Notes: generated from the sequence alone by a model not told the origin. 64,000 bases of DNA from Bin87 sp965116785 (GCA_965116785.1 OZ220731.1:558001-622000); one strand, 5' to 3'. Counted from the first letter of the stretch, positions 18,035 through 27,397 are shown. A program made the numbers and translations.

Positions 18035-18889
18035 CTAATCCTGAACGCCGGTTACCACTGGTACCGATTCTTGCACGCGAGGCGGCGGCGCGTCCGGCAA
18101 CGGCGTTGCCTCTTTGCCGCAACCCCACAGCCAATGCAGGTCGGGTGTCGGATGCTCGGAGCCATTGAGTGAGACCCGACCCTTGATGATTTCGCCGGCT
18201 AGGATCCCGCCCGAGATGATGATGCGCATGGCTTCGTCCACGGTGATATCGGTGGGCGTCAGTTTGCTGGAGGCGGCCACCACCAGATACCCGGAAGACG
18301 GCACTGGAGTTGTCGGCACGTATATCGACAGGTAGTCTTCCACCCCGTCCAGCTTACCCAGGTTCGACGTGATCAGTCCGATGGACAACACGCCAAGACG
18401 CGGGAACTCAATCAGCACCACCCCCCGATAGTCCGACTGCTGCGTGTCCGACAGGAAATCGATGCCCACTCGAGTTGTTTTGTACACCGCGCCAATGACC
18501 GGGATCCGGCCTATCAGATCGTGAACCTGGTTGATCAGGAATTTGGCGACCGCCCATCCGATAAGCAGACCAACAACGTAGATCACCACCAGCACCGCGG
18601 CGACTCCCACCAAGTCTGTCCAGTCGAACCCTCCCGTCTTGGGGATGTTCAACCAACGGACGAACGGCTCCAACAACGACGCAAGCACATCGTAGAAGAA
18701 GTTGAAGATGAAATAGGTCACGAGCACCGGCAGGAACACCAGCAGGCCGGCGCCCATCCGACTTTCGAGGTGACGCAACGCGGACGCCAGGGGACCCCGC
18801 CGCCTCGGAGGGGGCTTTTGATCCTGGCCCGGGAAAGGAGGGAACCCCAGATCGTTGGGTGTTAGTCGCCCCGGAGGTGGCTGCCGCAT
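18035..18889 (-). CDS. DUF502 family membrane protein
   Basis: A 284-aa integral membrane protein. A proline-rich basic cytoplasmic N terminus precedes two membrane helices (about 46-70 and 92-117). A conserved soluble part contains GRIPVIGAVYKTTR and the family signature YVPTTPVPSSGYLVV. The function is unknown. Its ATG overlaps the stop of the upstream glycosyltransferase (TGATG), which indicates translational coupling. The last 30 residues are proline-rich and not conserved in the family. Confidence 0.9.
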   Translation of the reverse strand: MRQPPPGRLTPNDLGFPPFPGQDQKPPPRRRGPLASALRHLESRMGAGLLVFLPVLVTYFIFNFFYDVLASLLEPFVRWLNIPKTGGFDWTDLVGVAAVLVVIYVVGLLIGWAVAKFLINQVHDLIGRIPVIGAVYKTTRVGIDFLSDTQQSDYRGVVLIEFPRLGVLSIGLITSNLGKLDGVEDYLSIYVPTTPVPSSGYLVVAASSKLTPTDITVDEAMRIIISGGILAGEIIKGRVSLNGSEHPTPDLHWLWGCGKEATPLPDAPPPRVQESVPVVTGVQD

Positions 18890-20127
18890 CAGTGGGCCGT
18901 CGCCGCGTCGTGTCCGGCCGATGCCAGGCGTTCGTACAATGCCAGCAGCCGCCCTGCAACCTGGTCCCAGCTCAGCGCTTCCGCCCGGTTGCGAGCCGCC
19001 CGCCCCATGCTGTCCCGCAGGTCATCGTTGGCCATGATCATTTCCAACGACTGCGCGAAAGCTTCGGGACAACGCCAGGATTTCAGGTAGCCGGTCCTGC
19101 CGTGTTGCACGATCGTAGACAGACCGCCGACGCGAGTTGCGACCACCGGCGTCCCGCAGGCCATGCTTTCCAGCGCAGCCAGGCCGAAGCTCTCGTAAAA
19201 CGACGGCACGACGCATACATCCGCCGCCGAGTAATAGAGGGCCAATCGCTCCTGGGGCACGCGGCCGACAAATTCCACGGAGTCGCCCAGTTGCAGGTCG
19301 TTCGACAGTTGGTGCAACCGTTCAAGATCGCCGCTGCCTTCGGCGTCGGAACCCACCACCAGGACCTGGACACCCTCTTCGGACTCCATCGAGGCGGCGG
19401 CATGGAGCAGGAGGTCTGCGCCCTTGAGTGGCTCAATGCGACCCACGTACAGCATGACCTTGTGCCCGTTGAGGCCCAGTTCCCGGCGTGCTGCCGTGCG
19501 GTCGACAGGCCTGAACCGACTCAGGTCGACCCCGCACGGTATGAGCTCCACCCGGTTCCAATCGGCGCCGTAGAGACGCACCATCGCGTCTCGTTCGTGA
19601 GGACTGAAGGCCACGAGGCAGTCGGCCCCCGCGATGATTTGCTCCTCGGTCTCCTGGCGCACCGGTGGTTCGTTTTCACCGGAGCGTGACTGCATCTTGA
19701 TGCGTGACAGCGTATGGAAGGTGACGACCTGAGGAACCCCCGTCGCGGTGGCAATCTTCGCGCCGGCCCAGCCGCTCAACCAGTAATGGGAATGGATCGC
19801 CGTGTAGCGGAGGTTGTTGCGCTGCTGGTATTCCCGCACTCCGTCTACAAAGTCGTCCAAGAAGGCCGACAGTTCGCTGAGGGGCGCATCGGGAGGCCCG
19901 GCCGGAACGTGAACATAGTTCACTCCGTCGCTCCTCGCCTCGGCGCCTCCGCACACGTAATCGTGCGCACGGGTGAAAACGTCGACGATCACGCCGCGGT
20001 TCCCCATGGCTCGGGCCAGTTCGCGCACGTGCACGTTCATGCCTCCCGCCTTCCCCTGCCCCGGCGCGGCCAGCGGGCAGGTGTGGTAGGAGATCAGGGC
20101 GACCCGGGATGTACAGTCGGATATCAA
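18889..20127 (-). CDS. GT4-family glycosyltransferase (MshA/sucrose-synthase-like)
   Basis: A 412-aa GT-B retaining glycosyltransferase. The N-terminal domain has the acceptor-side loop PGQGKAGGMNVHVRELA typical of MshA and sucrose-phosphate-synthase relatives. The C-terminal domain has YVGRIEPLKGADLLL and the EX7E motif in YESFGLAALESMACGTPVV. The acceptor is unknown. The start is a TTG at 20127 with no obvious ribosome binding site, and no better start exists before GGMNV. It is coupled to the DUF502 gene. Confidence 0.9.
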   Translation of the reverse strand: MISDCTSRVALISYHTCPLAAPGQGKAGGMNVHVRELARAMGNRGVIVDVFTRAHDYVCGGAEARSDGVNYVHVPAGPPDAPLSELSAFLDDFVDGVREYQQRNNLRYTAIHSHYWLSGWAGAKIATATGVPQVVTFHTLSRIKMQSRSGENEPPVRQETEEQIIAGADCLVAFSPHERDAMVRLYGADWNRVELIPCGVDLSRFRPVDRTAARRELGLNGHKVMLYVGRIEPLKGADLLLHAAASMESEEGVQVLVVGSDAEGSGDLERLHQLSNDLQLGDSVEFVGRVPQERLALYYSAADVCVVPSFYESFGLAALESMACGTPVVATRVGGLSTIVQHGRTGYLKSWRCPEAFAQSLEMIMANDDLRDSMGRAARNRAEALSWDQVAGRLLALYERLASAGHDAATAH

Positions 20128-20215
20128 AGCTGGGGGTAGGCTGACGAATGCAAGCTATATTTTGCCAATGAGGACGGCCCGGATTCTACCAACGAAGTGT
20201 TTCTGTTTCGTGACT

Positions 20216-21226
20216 TTAGCCGTCGCTGGCCGCTTCAGCGCGGTGGAGCGTTATTCGGTAGAGTTGATGGTCGCTGCCACCCAGCCGGTACTTGTATGGT
20301 TCGTTCCCGCGCAGGAAATCGAAGTATCGATAGCCCCCTTCCAGCGCGTCACGCAGGCAGAGCGAATGCAGCAGCAGCCCCACGCTGTAGTAGCGGTACT
20401 CGGGATCGTGTCCGCTGTTGTACAGCATGCGCACGCCGTCGTAGTCCAGGCACAGGGAGGCCGCCACCGGCTGGTCGTCCATCTCCATGAAGAAGAGCCG
20501 CAGCAGTCCCTGTGACGCGGTCGCGGCGATCAGTTGCCGGAAGAAATCCTCGCGGTCGGCGGTGAGAAACTCTGCTTTAGCCGAATCGCTGCGTCGCATC
20601 AGGTCCAGGAACGTGTCGGCGCGTGCGCTGGCCTCACCGGGGTCGACGACGCAGAACCAGCGCCAGTTCTCGTGGCCCTCCAGCCGGCGCAGCTTCCGCC
20701 GCAGTTCATGCCGGTCCTTCTTGCTCAACCCGGCCAGGTATTCATCCCAGGTGGGCGGCAGGTATATGCGTGGCGCGACGTCTTCCTCGACTATATCTAC
20801 CGAATACCCTCGCGCGCGTGCCAGGTCCGGGAGCATGGCCAGAGTCGGAGAGTCTTCGCCAACCGAAAAGAGGTCCAACTGCCGGCCACCGCCGGAGTCA
20901 ATGGCATCCAGCAGCGCCGGGAAGAACCTCGGCTCCGTGCCTCGCGCGATGATGAAATCGTTGTAGTCAAAGGTGTCGCTGTTGCCGACGAACGAATAAT
21001 TGTCTCCGCAGCGCGACAGCGAAGCCAGGGCCGTCACCTGGCCCGCGGTGTCCGTCAGATAGAAACCGGCCAGTGAGCGCCCGTTCTGGAAAGCGCTCCA
21101 CCAAAGTTCCTGCCAGGTGGGCGTAACGTACAGGTTGTTGACTACTGATCGGCCCAGCAAGTCCTGCCATTGCTGTCGGACTTGCTCAAACGACGTGATC
21201 GGGGTTGCTGGCAGGTTGGTTGTCAT
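20216..21226 (-). CDS. GNAT-fold acetyltransferase, CelD/BcsL-like
   Basis: A 336-aa protein with two GNAT-like halves of the type annotated as cellulose-biosynthesis CelD/BcsL (PF13480). Visible segments are LSKKDRHELRRKLRRLE, FFMEMDDQPVAASLCLDYDG and a C-terminal LRGNEPYKYRLGG. Members modify polysaccharides or lipids with acyl groups. The ATG at 21226 follows folE by 14 bp, so it probably belongs to the hom-thrC-folE transcript. The extra N-terminal open frame to 21385 overlaps folE and was left out. Confidence 0.82.
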   Translation of the reverse strand: MTTNLPATPITSFEQVRQQWQDLLGRSVVNNLYVTPTWQELWWSAFQNGRSLAGFYLTDTAGQVTALASLSRCGDNYSFVGNSDTFDYNDFIIARGTEPRFFPALLDAIDSGGGRQLDLFSVGEDSPTLAMLPDLARARGYSVDIVEEDVAPRIYLPPTWDEYLAGLSKKDRHELRRKLRRLEGHENWRWFCVVDPGEASARADTFLDLMRRSDSAKAEFLTADREDFFRQLIAATASQGLLRLFFMEMDDQPVAASLCLDYDGVRMLYNSGHDPEYRYYSVGLLLHSLCLRDALEGGYRYFDFLRGNEPYKYRLGGSDHQLYRITLHRAEAASDG

Positions 21227-21240
21227 GGGCGGCGTACCAG

Positions 21241-21843
21241 TTACACCCGGCGGTCCAACAGGCCCAGCAATTCGTTGGCGGAATACGTCGGCGCCGCGCC
21301 GTTTTCCCCGCCGCTGGACCCGTGCCGTATCGCCGTGGTCACGACGCGATGGCCCGGCTTTTGAATGCCGCGCATGGACATGCACAGGTGCTCAGCTTCC
21401 ACGCGGCACGCCACTGCCAGCGGCTGCACGCGTGACATCACGGCGTCCGCGAGTTGGGCGGTGAGCCGCTCCTGCACCTGCAGCCTGCGGGCCGCGGTTT
21501 CCAGTGCCCGGGCAACCTTGCTGATCCCCGCGATATGCCGGTCGGGCACGTAGACCAGGCTGGCCCGTCCGAAGAAGGGCAGCAGATGGTGTTCACACAT
21601 CGAGTAGAAGGGCAGATCCGCCACCATTACCGGATCGTGGGTCACATCCTCGCCGAAAATCGCATCGATTTCCGCTGCTGGGTCTGTCCCCACTCCGGAG
21701 AAAAGCTCTGCGTACATTTCTGCAACGCGCTCCGGAGTGCGCCAGAGGCCCTCGCGCCCGCTGTCCTCGTCGATGTACTTGAGGATGGCGCCCACCGCGA
21801 CCTCGACGGCCGCCAAGTTCATTTTGGGTCCGGCAACGGTCAT
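21241..21843 (-). CDS. folE: GTP cyclohydrolase I
   Basis: A 200-aa enzyme for the first step of folate and pterin synthesis (GTP to dihydroneopterin triphosphate). The zinc ligands are in SMCEHHLLPFFG (Cys 83, His 86) and AEHLCMSMRG (Cys 154). The segment HIAGISKVARALE is also characteristic. Its ATG overlaps the threonine synthase stop as ATGA, so translation is coupled. A longer frame to 21972 lies inside thrC and is not used. Confidence 0.96.
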   Translation of the reverse strand: MTVAGPKMNLAAVEVAVGAILKYIDEDSGREGLWRTPERVAEMYAELFSGVGTDPAAEIDAIFGEDVTHDPVMVADLPFYSMCEHHLLPFFGRASLVYVPDRHIAGISKVARALETAARRLQVQERLTAQLADAVMSRVQPLAVACRVEAEHLCMSMRGIQKPGHRVVTTAIRHGSSGGENGAAPTYSANELLGLLDRRV

Positions 21844-22907
21844 CTGGCGGGCATCGTCTCCATGATGGCGTTCTCGATCGCCTCCAGGTTGGGCTTCACT
21901 TCCACCGTGTCGGCCTGGGCGCTGCTGACGGCCATGTCCGGATCCTTGAGGCCGCTGCCCGTGATGATGCACACCACCCGCTTGCCCGTCAGGTCCAGGC
22001 CGTTGCGGCTCATTTTGAGCAGTCCCGCCACCGAGGCGGCCGAAGCCGGCTCTCCGAAAATCCCTTCTCGCGACGCGAGCAGGCGGTACGCTTCGAGAAT
22101 CTCGTCGTCGCTCACCGCGTCAATGACACCGCCCGACTGATCCCGCGCGCGTTCCGCAAACTTCCAGCTCGCCGGGTTTCCGATGCGTATCGCCGATGCG
22201 ATGGTCTGCGGGAATGGGACCGGCTCCCCGCGGACTATCGGCGCGGCGCCCTCTGCCTGAAAACCCATCATACGGGGCAGAGCATCATTTCGCCCCAACT
22301 GGTGGTATTCGACGAAACCGCGCCAGTACGCCGTGATGTTGCCCGCGTTTCCCACCGGTATGAACAGGTAGTCGGGCGCGTCTTCCAGCACGTCGGAGAT
22401 CTCGAAGGCCGCGGTTTTCTGACCCTCGATCCGGTGCTGATTGACCGAGTTCACCAGCGTGATGGGGTTGGTCTTGGTAAACTCCCGAACCAGGGCGAGG
22501 GCCGCGTCAAAGTTGCCGTCCACAAGGAGGATGCGGGCTCCATACGCCATTGCCTGCGCCAGCTTGCCCAACGCGACTTCGCCTTTGGGGATCAAAACCC
22601 ACGCGGCCAGGTTGCAATACGCAGCATAAGCGGCGGCGGACGCGCTGGTGTTGCCTGTTGAGGCGCACATGACGCCGACGCTGCGCTCTTCCAGCGCCTT
22701 TGCCATGGCTACTACCATGCCCCGGTCCTTGAACGATCCGGTGGGGTTGCAACCCTCGAGCTTGAAGTACAGGTCGGGGCAACCCAGTTCGGTGCCCAGT
22801 TGGCGGGACCGCACCAGCGGCGTGTCTCCTTCACCCATCGAAAAGATGGGAGTTTCCTCATTGACCGGCAGCAGGTCCCGGTACTGTTGTAATACGCCTA
22901 CGCCCAT
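21840..22907 (-). CDS. thrC: threonine synthase
   Basis: PLP-dependent enzyme converting O-phosphohomoserine to threonine, 355 aa. The PLP lysine is near residue 60 in PTGSFKDRGM. The phosphate-binding turn lies in VGNAGNITAYWRGF, and ASTGNTSASAAAYAAY is the conserved loop. It follows homoserine dehydrogenase by 80 bp and overlaps folE by 4 nt, making a biosynthetic operon. Homoserine kinase, the step between, is not in the window. Confidence 0.96.
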   Translation of the reverse strand: MGVGVLQQYRDLLPVNEETPIFSMGEGDTPLVRSRQLGTELGCPDLYFKLEGCNPTGSFKDRGMVVAMAKALEERSVGVMCASTGNTSASAAAYAAYCNLAAWVLIPKGEVALGKLAQAMAYGARILLVDGNFDAALALVREFTKTNPITLVNSVNQHRIEGQKTAAFEISDVLEDAPDYLFIPVGNAGNITAYWRGFVEYHQLGRNDALPRMMGFQAEGAAPIVRGEPVPFPQTIASAIRIGNPASWKFAERARDQSGGVIDAVSDDEILEAYRLLASREGIFGEPASAASVAGLLKMSRNGLDLTGKRVVCIITGSGLKDPDMAVSSAQADTVEVKPNLEAIENAIMETMPAR

Positions 22908-22987
22908 TTTCTACCGGGTTTGGGAGGCTCGTGCCACGGTGTCGCCTGGTTTCTGCGAGTGATGCGTCGGGGTTCTGTCTGGGTTGT

Positions 22988-24307
22988 TTACTGTTCGATG
23001 CGGATGAGATTGTCGACACTCACCACCACTCCGAGCTGCGCCACGGCCGCCAGAGCGGTCTGTACGTCGGCCTCTCGGGAGGGATACGTGGTGATGACCA
23101 GTTGCGCAGTTCCGCTGCCCGGGTCGGTATCCTTCTGGATCACGGTGGCGATGGAGATGTTGCCGTCGCCCAGCAAACGCGCTATCTGGGCCAATACGCC
23201 GGCTTGGTCGGCGCACGTCAGTCGCAGGTAGTACGCGCTGGAGAGCTCGTCGATGGGTCGGGTGGAGTGCCCGGATTGTTGGCCGCGTCCGTTGGAAACG
23301 GGCAGTAGCGGCGGCGCGCCCGCGCTGTCAATGAACCGCACCACGTTCAGGACGTCGCCCATCACCGCGCTGGTGGTTGCATCGCGGCCGGCTCCCTGCC
23401 CGTGCAGGATGATCTGCCCACACAGGTCGCCGGTAACCTCGACCGCATTATACACGCCGTCCACCTTGGCGAGCAGGTGGTCTTCGGGAACCAGCGCAGG
23501 GTGAACCCTGGCCTGGATCGCGCCGTCCGGGCGGGCCGTCGCGATGGCCAGGGATTTTATGGCGTAGCCCAGCTCGGCGGCGTAGCGGAAATCTTCGGGG
23601 CCAAGGCGGCTGATTCCCTCAGTGTGGATCGCGCCGTGGGGTATCGATTGGTGGAACGCCAGGTTCCCCAGCACCGACAGCTTGTACGCGGCGTCGATGC
23701 CCTCGACGTCGTTGGTGGGATCAGCCTCGGCGTATCCCCGGCTCTGGGCTTCGGCCAGGGCGTCGGCGAACGGGGTCTGGCTCCGAGCCATCCGGGTCAG
23801 GATGTAGTTGGTGGTTCCGTTGATGATGGAACGTATCGAGCGGATGTCGTTGGCCAGCAGTTGTGACATCAAGCAGCCGACGATGGGGATTCCACCGCCG
23901 GCGGACGCCTCGAACAGTAGATTGACGCTTTGGGACTGCGCCAGCGCCAGGAGCGACGGACCGCGTCGCGCCATCACTTCCTTGTTGGCGGTGACCACAT
24001 GCTTGCCGCTGGCCAGGGCGCGTTCCAGGTAGTCGCCGGCTGGCGTGTCGCCGCCCATCACTTCCACCACTATGTGGATGTCGGGGTCAGCGAGGATGTC
24101 CTCGGGATTGGTGGTCAGCACTCCCGGAGGCGGAGAAGGCTCGCGGGTCTTCGTAGCGTCGCGTACCAGGGCCCGACGCAGCCGGACCGTGCGCCCGGTC
24201 TTGCGTCGGATCTCGTCGGCGTTGTCCGATAGGGCCGTAGCCACGCCGCCCCCGACGGTCCCGAGACCCATCAGGCCGATATTGATTGCTTCGGTTGCGG
24301 CGGGCAT
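22988..24307 (-). CDS. hom: homoserine dehydrogenase with ACT domain
   Basis: NAD(P)-dependent enzyme of the aspartate pathway, 439 aa. The Rossmann motif NIGLMGLGTVGGGV is near the start. The catalytic domain has the VTANKEVMA and INGTTNYILTRM signatures and YAEADPTNDVEGIDAAYK. The last 80 residues form an ACT regulatory domain (YYLRLTCADQAGVLAQIARL), suggesting threonine feedback control. ATG at 24307 is used because relatives begin just before the Rossmann motif. A TTG at 24349 would add 14 residues. Confidence 0.95.
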   Translation of the reverse strand: MPAATEAINIGLMGLGTVGGGVATALSDNADEIRRKTGRTVRLRRALVRDATKTREPSPPPGVLTTNPEDILADPDIHIVVEVMGGDTPAGDYLERALASGKHVVTANKEVMARRGPSLLALAQSQSVNLLFEASAGGGIPIVGCLMSQLLANDIRSIRSIINGTTNYILTRMARSQTPFADALAEAQSRGYAEADPTNDVEGIDAAYKLSVLGNLAFHQSIPHGAIHTEGISRLGPEDFRYAAELGYAIKSLAIATARPDGAIQARVHPALVPEDHLLAKVDGVYNAVEVTGDLCGQIILHGQGAGRDATTSAVMGDVLNVVRFIDSAGAPPLLPVSNGRGQQSGHSTRPIDELSSAYYLRLTCADQAGVLAQIARLLGDGNISIATVIQKDTDPGSGTAQLVITTYPSREADVQTALAAVAQLGVVVSVDNLIRIEQ

Positions 24308-24389
24308 CTGGTAATGCTGCGTTCGGGTTCGCTCGACGATTCGATCCAACTCGGTTCAGGTTTGGACTTTGAACGGCGGCCCGGGTTCT

Positions 24390-25604
24390 TTACGGCCCCT
24401 GCTGCTGGGGCGGCGGGGTGACCCGCGGCGCGGTCAGCCGGACCTGGTCGGTGACCCACGCGTACCGGTGGCTGTCGAAGTTTATCTTCACCCAACCGTC
24501 TTCGGACCCCTGGGCCAACTGATCGTCTTTCCAATCCTCGACCCGGGCGCTGGCCATTTGGAAAAGCATCTGCGGTACGACCTGTCGGGTTTCCGGACCG
24601 TTGATCGCCTGGATAATGAAGATCGTCTCGTCTTGATATATGGGCGTGGATATCTCGCCGGTTTCCAGCGTGGCAGGTTTCCGGGTCTGAGTCCCGTCTT
24701 CCGCGGTCTCAGTTTCGCCGAACAGGTAGCTGTCGAACTCGGGAAACGCTCCTTCGGGCACCCATCCGATGTAGCCGTCCGACCCCGAAATCTCCCTTGA
24801 CACCGAGCCGAAGTCCTGGCCCAGCACCAGGCGTTCACGCACCGCCTCCGGAGAAGCCGAGGAATTGAGGCCCATCGCGATGGCCTGCAGTTCAATCTGC
24901 GGTGCCTCTTCGGGCAGGGATGCCAGCATGATGCCGAACAGCGTGCTCTCGTGCAACCGCTCCTCCATGATCCGGCGGTAGGCGTCGTCGGTCAGGTTCA
25001 CCTGGGTAAGGAAGTTCTTGTAGGTGTTGTCGAATTCCGCGTCGAGTTGCGCTTCCAATTGCGGATCGTCGGCTTCCTGACCTGGTTCCGGTTCCGGGCG
25101 GAATTGGTCCCGGATAGCGTCTTCGATTTGGTCGTCAGTCACGTTGATTCCGAGGCCGGGAGCCGCCTGGCGCAATATCTCGGCGTGCAGCAGGTTGGTC
25201 AGCAGCTGGAACGGAATTCGGCTGAAGTCCACCTGCCCTCCCTGGTAGCGGTTGATACCCTGCAGGACTCGGATCCGTTCCACCAGGTCACCCATGGTGA
25301 ACCGGACGCCCCGCACTTCGCCCGCCATCACTCGAGGCGGCAGAATGAACTGTTGGTAGACACCAGCCAGCACCACGCCGACGATCACCAGAATCAACAC
25401 GGCTCCCACCACGACGGCGATTCGCTGCCGGCGGGATTCGAGCCGGCGTCGCGTGCGCGCTGCCCTCACGGTGTCGACGCTTGTCGTGCCGAGCCGACGA
25501 CTGCGGCCGGCGGCATTTCTGGACGGGCGCCGCCTGTCAGGCTGCTCCGGAGCCTCTTCCGCCTCTTCGGCGCTGCGTTTCCAGGGCAGCGGTAGGTTCA
25601 GCAT
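24390..25604 (-). CDS. membrane-anchored SurA/PpiC-like peptidyl-prolyl isomerase or chaperone
   Basis: A 404-aa protein. A basic, arginine-rich cytoplasmic N terminus (1-62) leads into one membrane helix (IAVVVGAVLILVIVGVVLAG). The exported part has a SurA-N-like helical region (LLTNLLHAEILRQAAPGLGI) and a degenerate parvulin-type domain (PEGAFPEFDSYLFG through YQDETIFIIQAING). It begins 12 bp after rpsR, where rplI is often found in other genomes. A role in folding exported proteins is inferred, and the catalytic residues of the isomerase are not clearly preserved. Confidence 0.75.
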   Translation of the reverse strand: MLNLPLPWKRSAEEAEEAPEQPDRRRPSRNAAGRSRRLGTTSVDTVRAARTRRRLESRRQRIAVVVGAVLILVIVGVVLAGVYQQFILPPRVMAGEVRGVRFTMGDLVERIRVLQGINRYQGGQVDFSRIPFQLLTNLLHAEILRQAAPGLGINVTDDQIEDAIRDQFRPEPEPGQEADDPQLEAQLDAEFDNTYKNFLTQVNLTDDAYRRIMEERLHESTLFGIMLASLPEEAPQIELQAIAMGLNSSASPEAVRERLVLGQDFGSVSREISGSDGYIGWVPEGAFPEFDSYLFGETETAEDGTQTRKPATLETGEISTPIYQDETIFIIQAINGPETRQVVPQMLFQMASARVEDWKDDQLAQGSEDGWVKINFDSHRYAWVTDQVRLTAPRVTPPPQQQGP

Positions 25605-25616
25605 CTGGAGGGCCGA

Positions 25617-26114
25617 TTAGCGACCCGAACGCATGCCGACGTTGATGCTGTGTTCGGGCGCGTAGGGCAGCAGGGCGAGGTAGCGGGCTCGCTTGATTGC
25701 CTGGGACAGGAGCCGCTGGTTCTTCGCCGATGTGCCGGTCTTGCGCGTGGGCTCGATCTTCCCCTGCTCGGAGATGTACCGCCGCAGGCGGTCCACGTCC
25801 TTGTAGTCAGGGGTGACTCCCTCAACAGTGAAAGCGCACACTCGCCGGCGCGGTCCGTATCGCCGCCCGCCGCGGCCTCCCCCACGGGGGCCGCCCCTGC
25901 CCGGGGGTCGCCCGCCCGGTCCGCTCGGCCGTCCGCCCGGTCCACCGGGAGGGCCGCCACCGGGCCTGCCGCCCGGTCCGCCGGGAGGGCCGCCGCCAAG
26001 CCTGCCGCCCGGCCCACCGGGAGGTGGTCCATCTGTGGCAGGAGGTCCTCCGACTGGCGCGGAAGGCGCCGCGCTGGCGGGCGGAGTTGCGGGAGCGGAT
26101 TCAGGGGTAGTCAT
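25617..26114 (-). CDS. rpsR: 30S ribosomal protein S18 with long Gly/Pro/Arg-rich N-terminal extension
   Basis: The S18 core occupies about residues 91-165 (VCAFTVEGVTPDYKDVDRL, KIEPTRKTGTSAKNQRLL, RARYLALLPY) and matches normal S18. About 90 residues precede it, made of repeated GGPPGGPGGRP units turning arginine-rich (RGGPRGGGRGGRR) next to the core. The reading frame is continuous with rpsR, and a GGAGGA site lies 10 nt before the ATG at 26114, supporting translation of the whole extension. Third gene of rpsF-ssb-rpsR. Confidence 0.95.
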   Translation of the reverse strand: MTTPESAPATPPASAAPSAPVGGPPATDGPPPGGPGGRLGGGPPGGPGGRPGGGPPGGPGGRPSGPGGRPPGRGGPRGGGRGGRRYGPRRRVCAFTVEGVTPDYKDVDRLRRYISEQGKIEPTRKTGTSAKNQRLLSQAIKRARYLALLPYAPEHSINVGMRSGR

Positions 26115-26158
26115 TGGGGTAGGTTCCTCCGGGTTGCTGTCGTTGGGATGCTTCGGTC

Positions 26159-26650
26159 TCAGAAGGGAAGGTCGTCGACGTCCATCGGTTCGCCCGCGCC
26201 GCCGGCTCCAGAGCCAGCCCCGCGCCGGTCGTCGTATCCGCCTCGCTGGTCGCCATACCCGCCGCTGTCGCTTCGCCCGCCATATCCGCGGTCAGACTGT
26301 CCGCCGTATCCACCGTTGTCCATTTCGTCCCGGCGACCCAACATTTGCAACTCGGTCACTGTAACGTCCAGCGAAAAACCGGGAGTACCGTCCCTGCGGT
26401 CGTACTGGCGTGACCGCAATCGGCCTTCGATGTAGACCTGCTGACCACGGCTGAGGTACTGGTTACAGGTATCGGCGAGCCGCCCGAAAGCGGTGCAGTT
26501 GAACCATTCGGTTTCTTCACGCCTCTCTCCGGCGGCAGTGGTGTATCGATGGTTACTGGCTATGCTGAACGACGTCATGGGGTTGCCCGATGCGGAGTAC
26601 CGCATCTCCGGATCCCGACCCAGGTTGCCGATTATGGTGATCTTGTTCAT
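26159..26650 (-). CDS. ssb: single-stranded DNA-binding protein
   Basis: A 163-aa OB-fold SSB. The core (1-110) starts MNKITIIGNLGRDPEMRY and includes WFNCTAFGRLADTCNQYL and YIEGRLRSRQYDRRDG. A flexible Gly/Tyr/Arg/Asp-rich linker is followed by the acidic tip DVDDLPF that recruits DNA-repair and replication partners. It lies between rpsF (6 bp upstream) and rpsR, the common bacterial arrangement. Confidence 0.97.
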   Translation of the reverse strand: MNKITIIGNLGRDPEMRYSASGNPMTSFSIASNHRYTTAAGERREETEWFNCTAFGRLADTCNQYLSRGQQVYIEGRLRSRQYDRRDGTPGFSLDVTVTELQMLGRRDEMDNGGYGGQSDRGYGGRSDSGGYGDQRGGYDDRRGAGSGAGGAGEPMDVDDLPF

Positions 26651-26656
26651 GGCTAC

Positions 26657-27361
26657 TTACGCCTCGGCGTCGCCATCGGTTTCGGCGGGCTGTTCGGGCG
26701 CAGGCTCCGGGGCCGCCGGTGCGGCGGCGGCGGGCTCGGCACTTGTGGGCTCAGCACTGGCAGTGGGCTCCGGAGCCGGGGTCGGCCCGGGAGCCGGCGT
26801 CGCGTCGACGCTGGTTTCCGCAGCGGGTGTGGGAGCCGGTTCGGCGGACTCCGGCGCGGCTGCTGGCGTGGCCGGAGCTTCACTTCCCGGCGCCGTAGCA
26901 GCGGCTGCGGGTGCGGCCGGCGGAGGCCCACCCTGGCGGCGGTCAGCGAAACCACCGGGCGCGTCCGGCACCGGTCCGCCGCCGTCCTGGCGTCGGCCCC
27001 GTCCGGGTGGAATGTACCGCGACGGCGCGGTCAACGGTCCCGGCGGCGGTTTGTCGGGCAATGGCCCGTCGCAGTTCAGGATCAGCGATCGCAGCACCTG
27101 CTCGTCCAGCCTCAGGTAATTCTCCAACTCCCGGTTGAAGGAATTATCCACCGTGAATGTGCTCAAGTAGTACGATCCTTCCAGGAAATTGTAGTTTCCT
27201 TTGCGGATCGGATAGGCCAACCGGCGAGTGCCCCAGACCTGCTCAGCGGTGATTTCGCCCTCTCGATTGACGATGAACGACTTGATTTCGTCCCATTTGG
27301 CCGATGCTTCGTCCTGGTTCAGCATCGGGCTCAAGATTGTTACCAGTTCGTAATGACGCAA
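26657..27361 (-). CDS. rpsF: 30S ribosomal protein S6 with long Pro/Ala-rich acidic C-terminal tail
   Basis: The S6 core is about residues 1-98 (RHYELVTILSPMLNQDEA, WGTRRLAYPIRKGNYNFLEG, NYLRLDEQVLRSLIL). The protein then runs on to 234 aa as a Pro/Ala/Glu-rich tail, more than doubling normal S6. The start is TTG at 27361, 7 nt after AGGAG, giving LRHYELV as in relatives. A strong promoter lies 37-65 bp upstream. The tail is in frame and ends cleanly just before ssb. Confidence 0.94.
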   Translation of the reverse strand: MRHYELVTILSPMLNQDEASAKWDEIKSFIVNREGEITAEQVWGTRRLAYPIRKGNYNFLEGSYYLSTFTVDNSFNRELENYLRLDEQVLRSLILNCDGPLPDKPPPGPLTAPSRYIPPGRGRRQDGGGPVPDAPGGFADRRQGGPPPAAPAAAATAPGSEAPATPAAAPESAEPAPTPAAETSVDATPAPGPTPAPEPTASAEPTSAEPAAAAPAAPEPAPEQPAETDGDAEA

Positions 27362-27397
27362 GTTCGAATCTCCTGAATTGATGAAAGCGCAACGGGG

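Noticed and set aside
25840..26040. short GC repeats that might suggest a CRISPR or tandem-repeat array
   Set aside because: They are in-frame codons for the GGPPGGPGG-type S18 extension and have no spacer pattern.
27361..27371. GTTCGAATC resembling a tRNA T-loop
   Set aside because: It is part of the rpsF leader next to its ribosome binding site, and no acceptor or anticodon stem can be folded around it.
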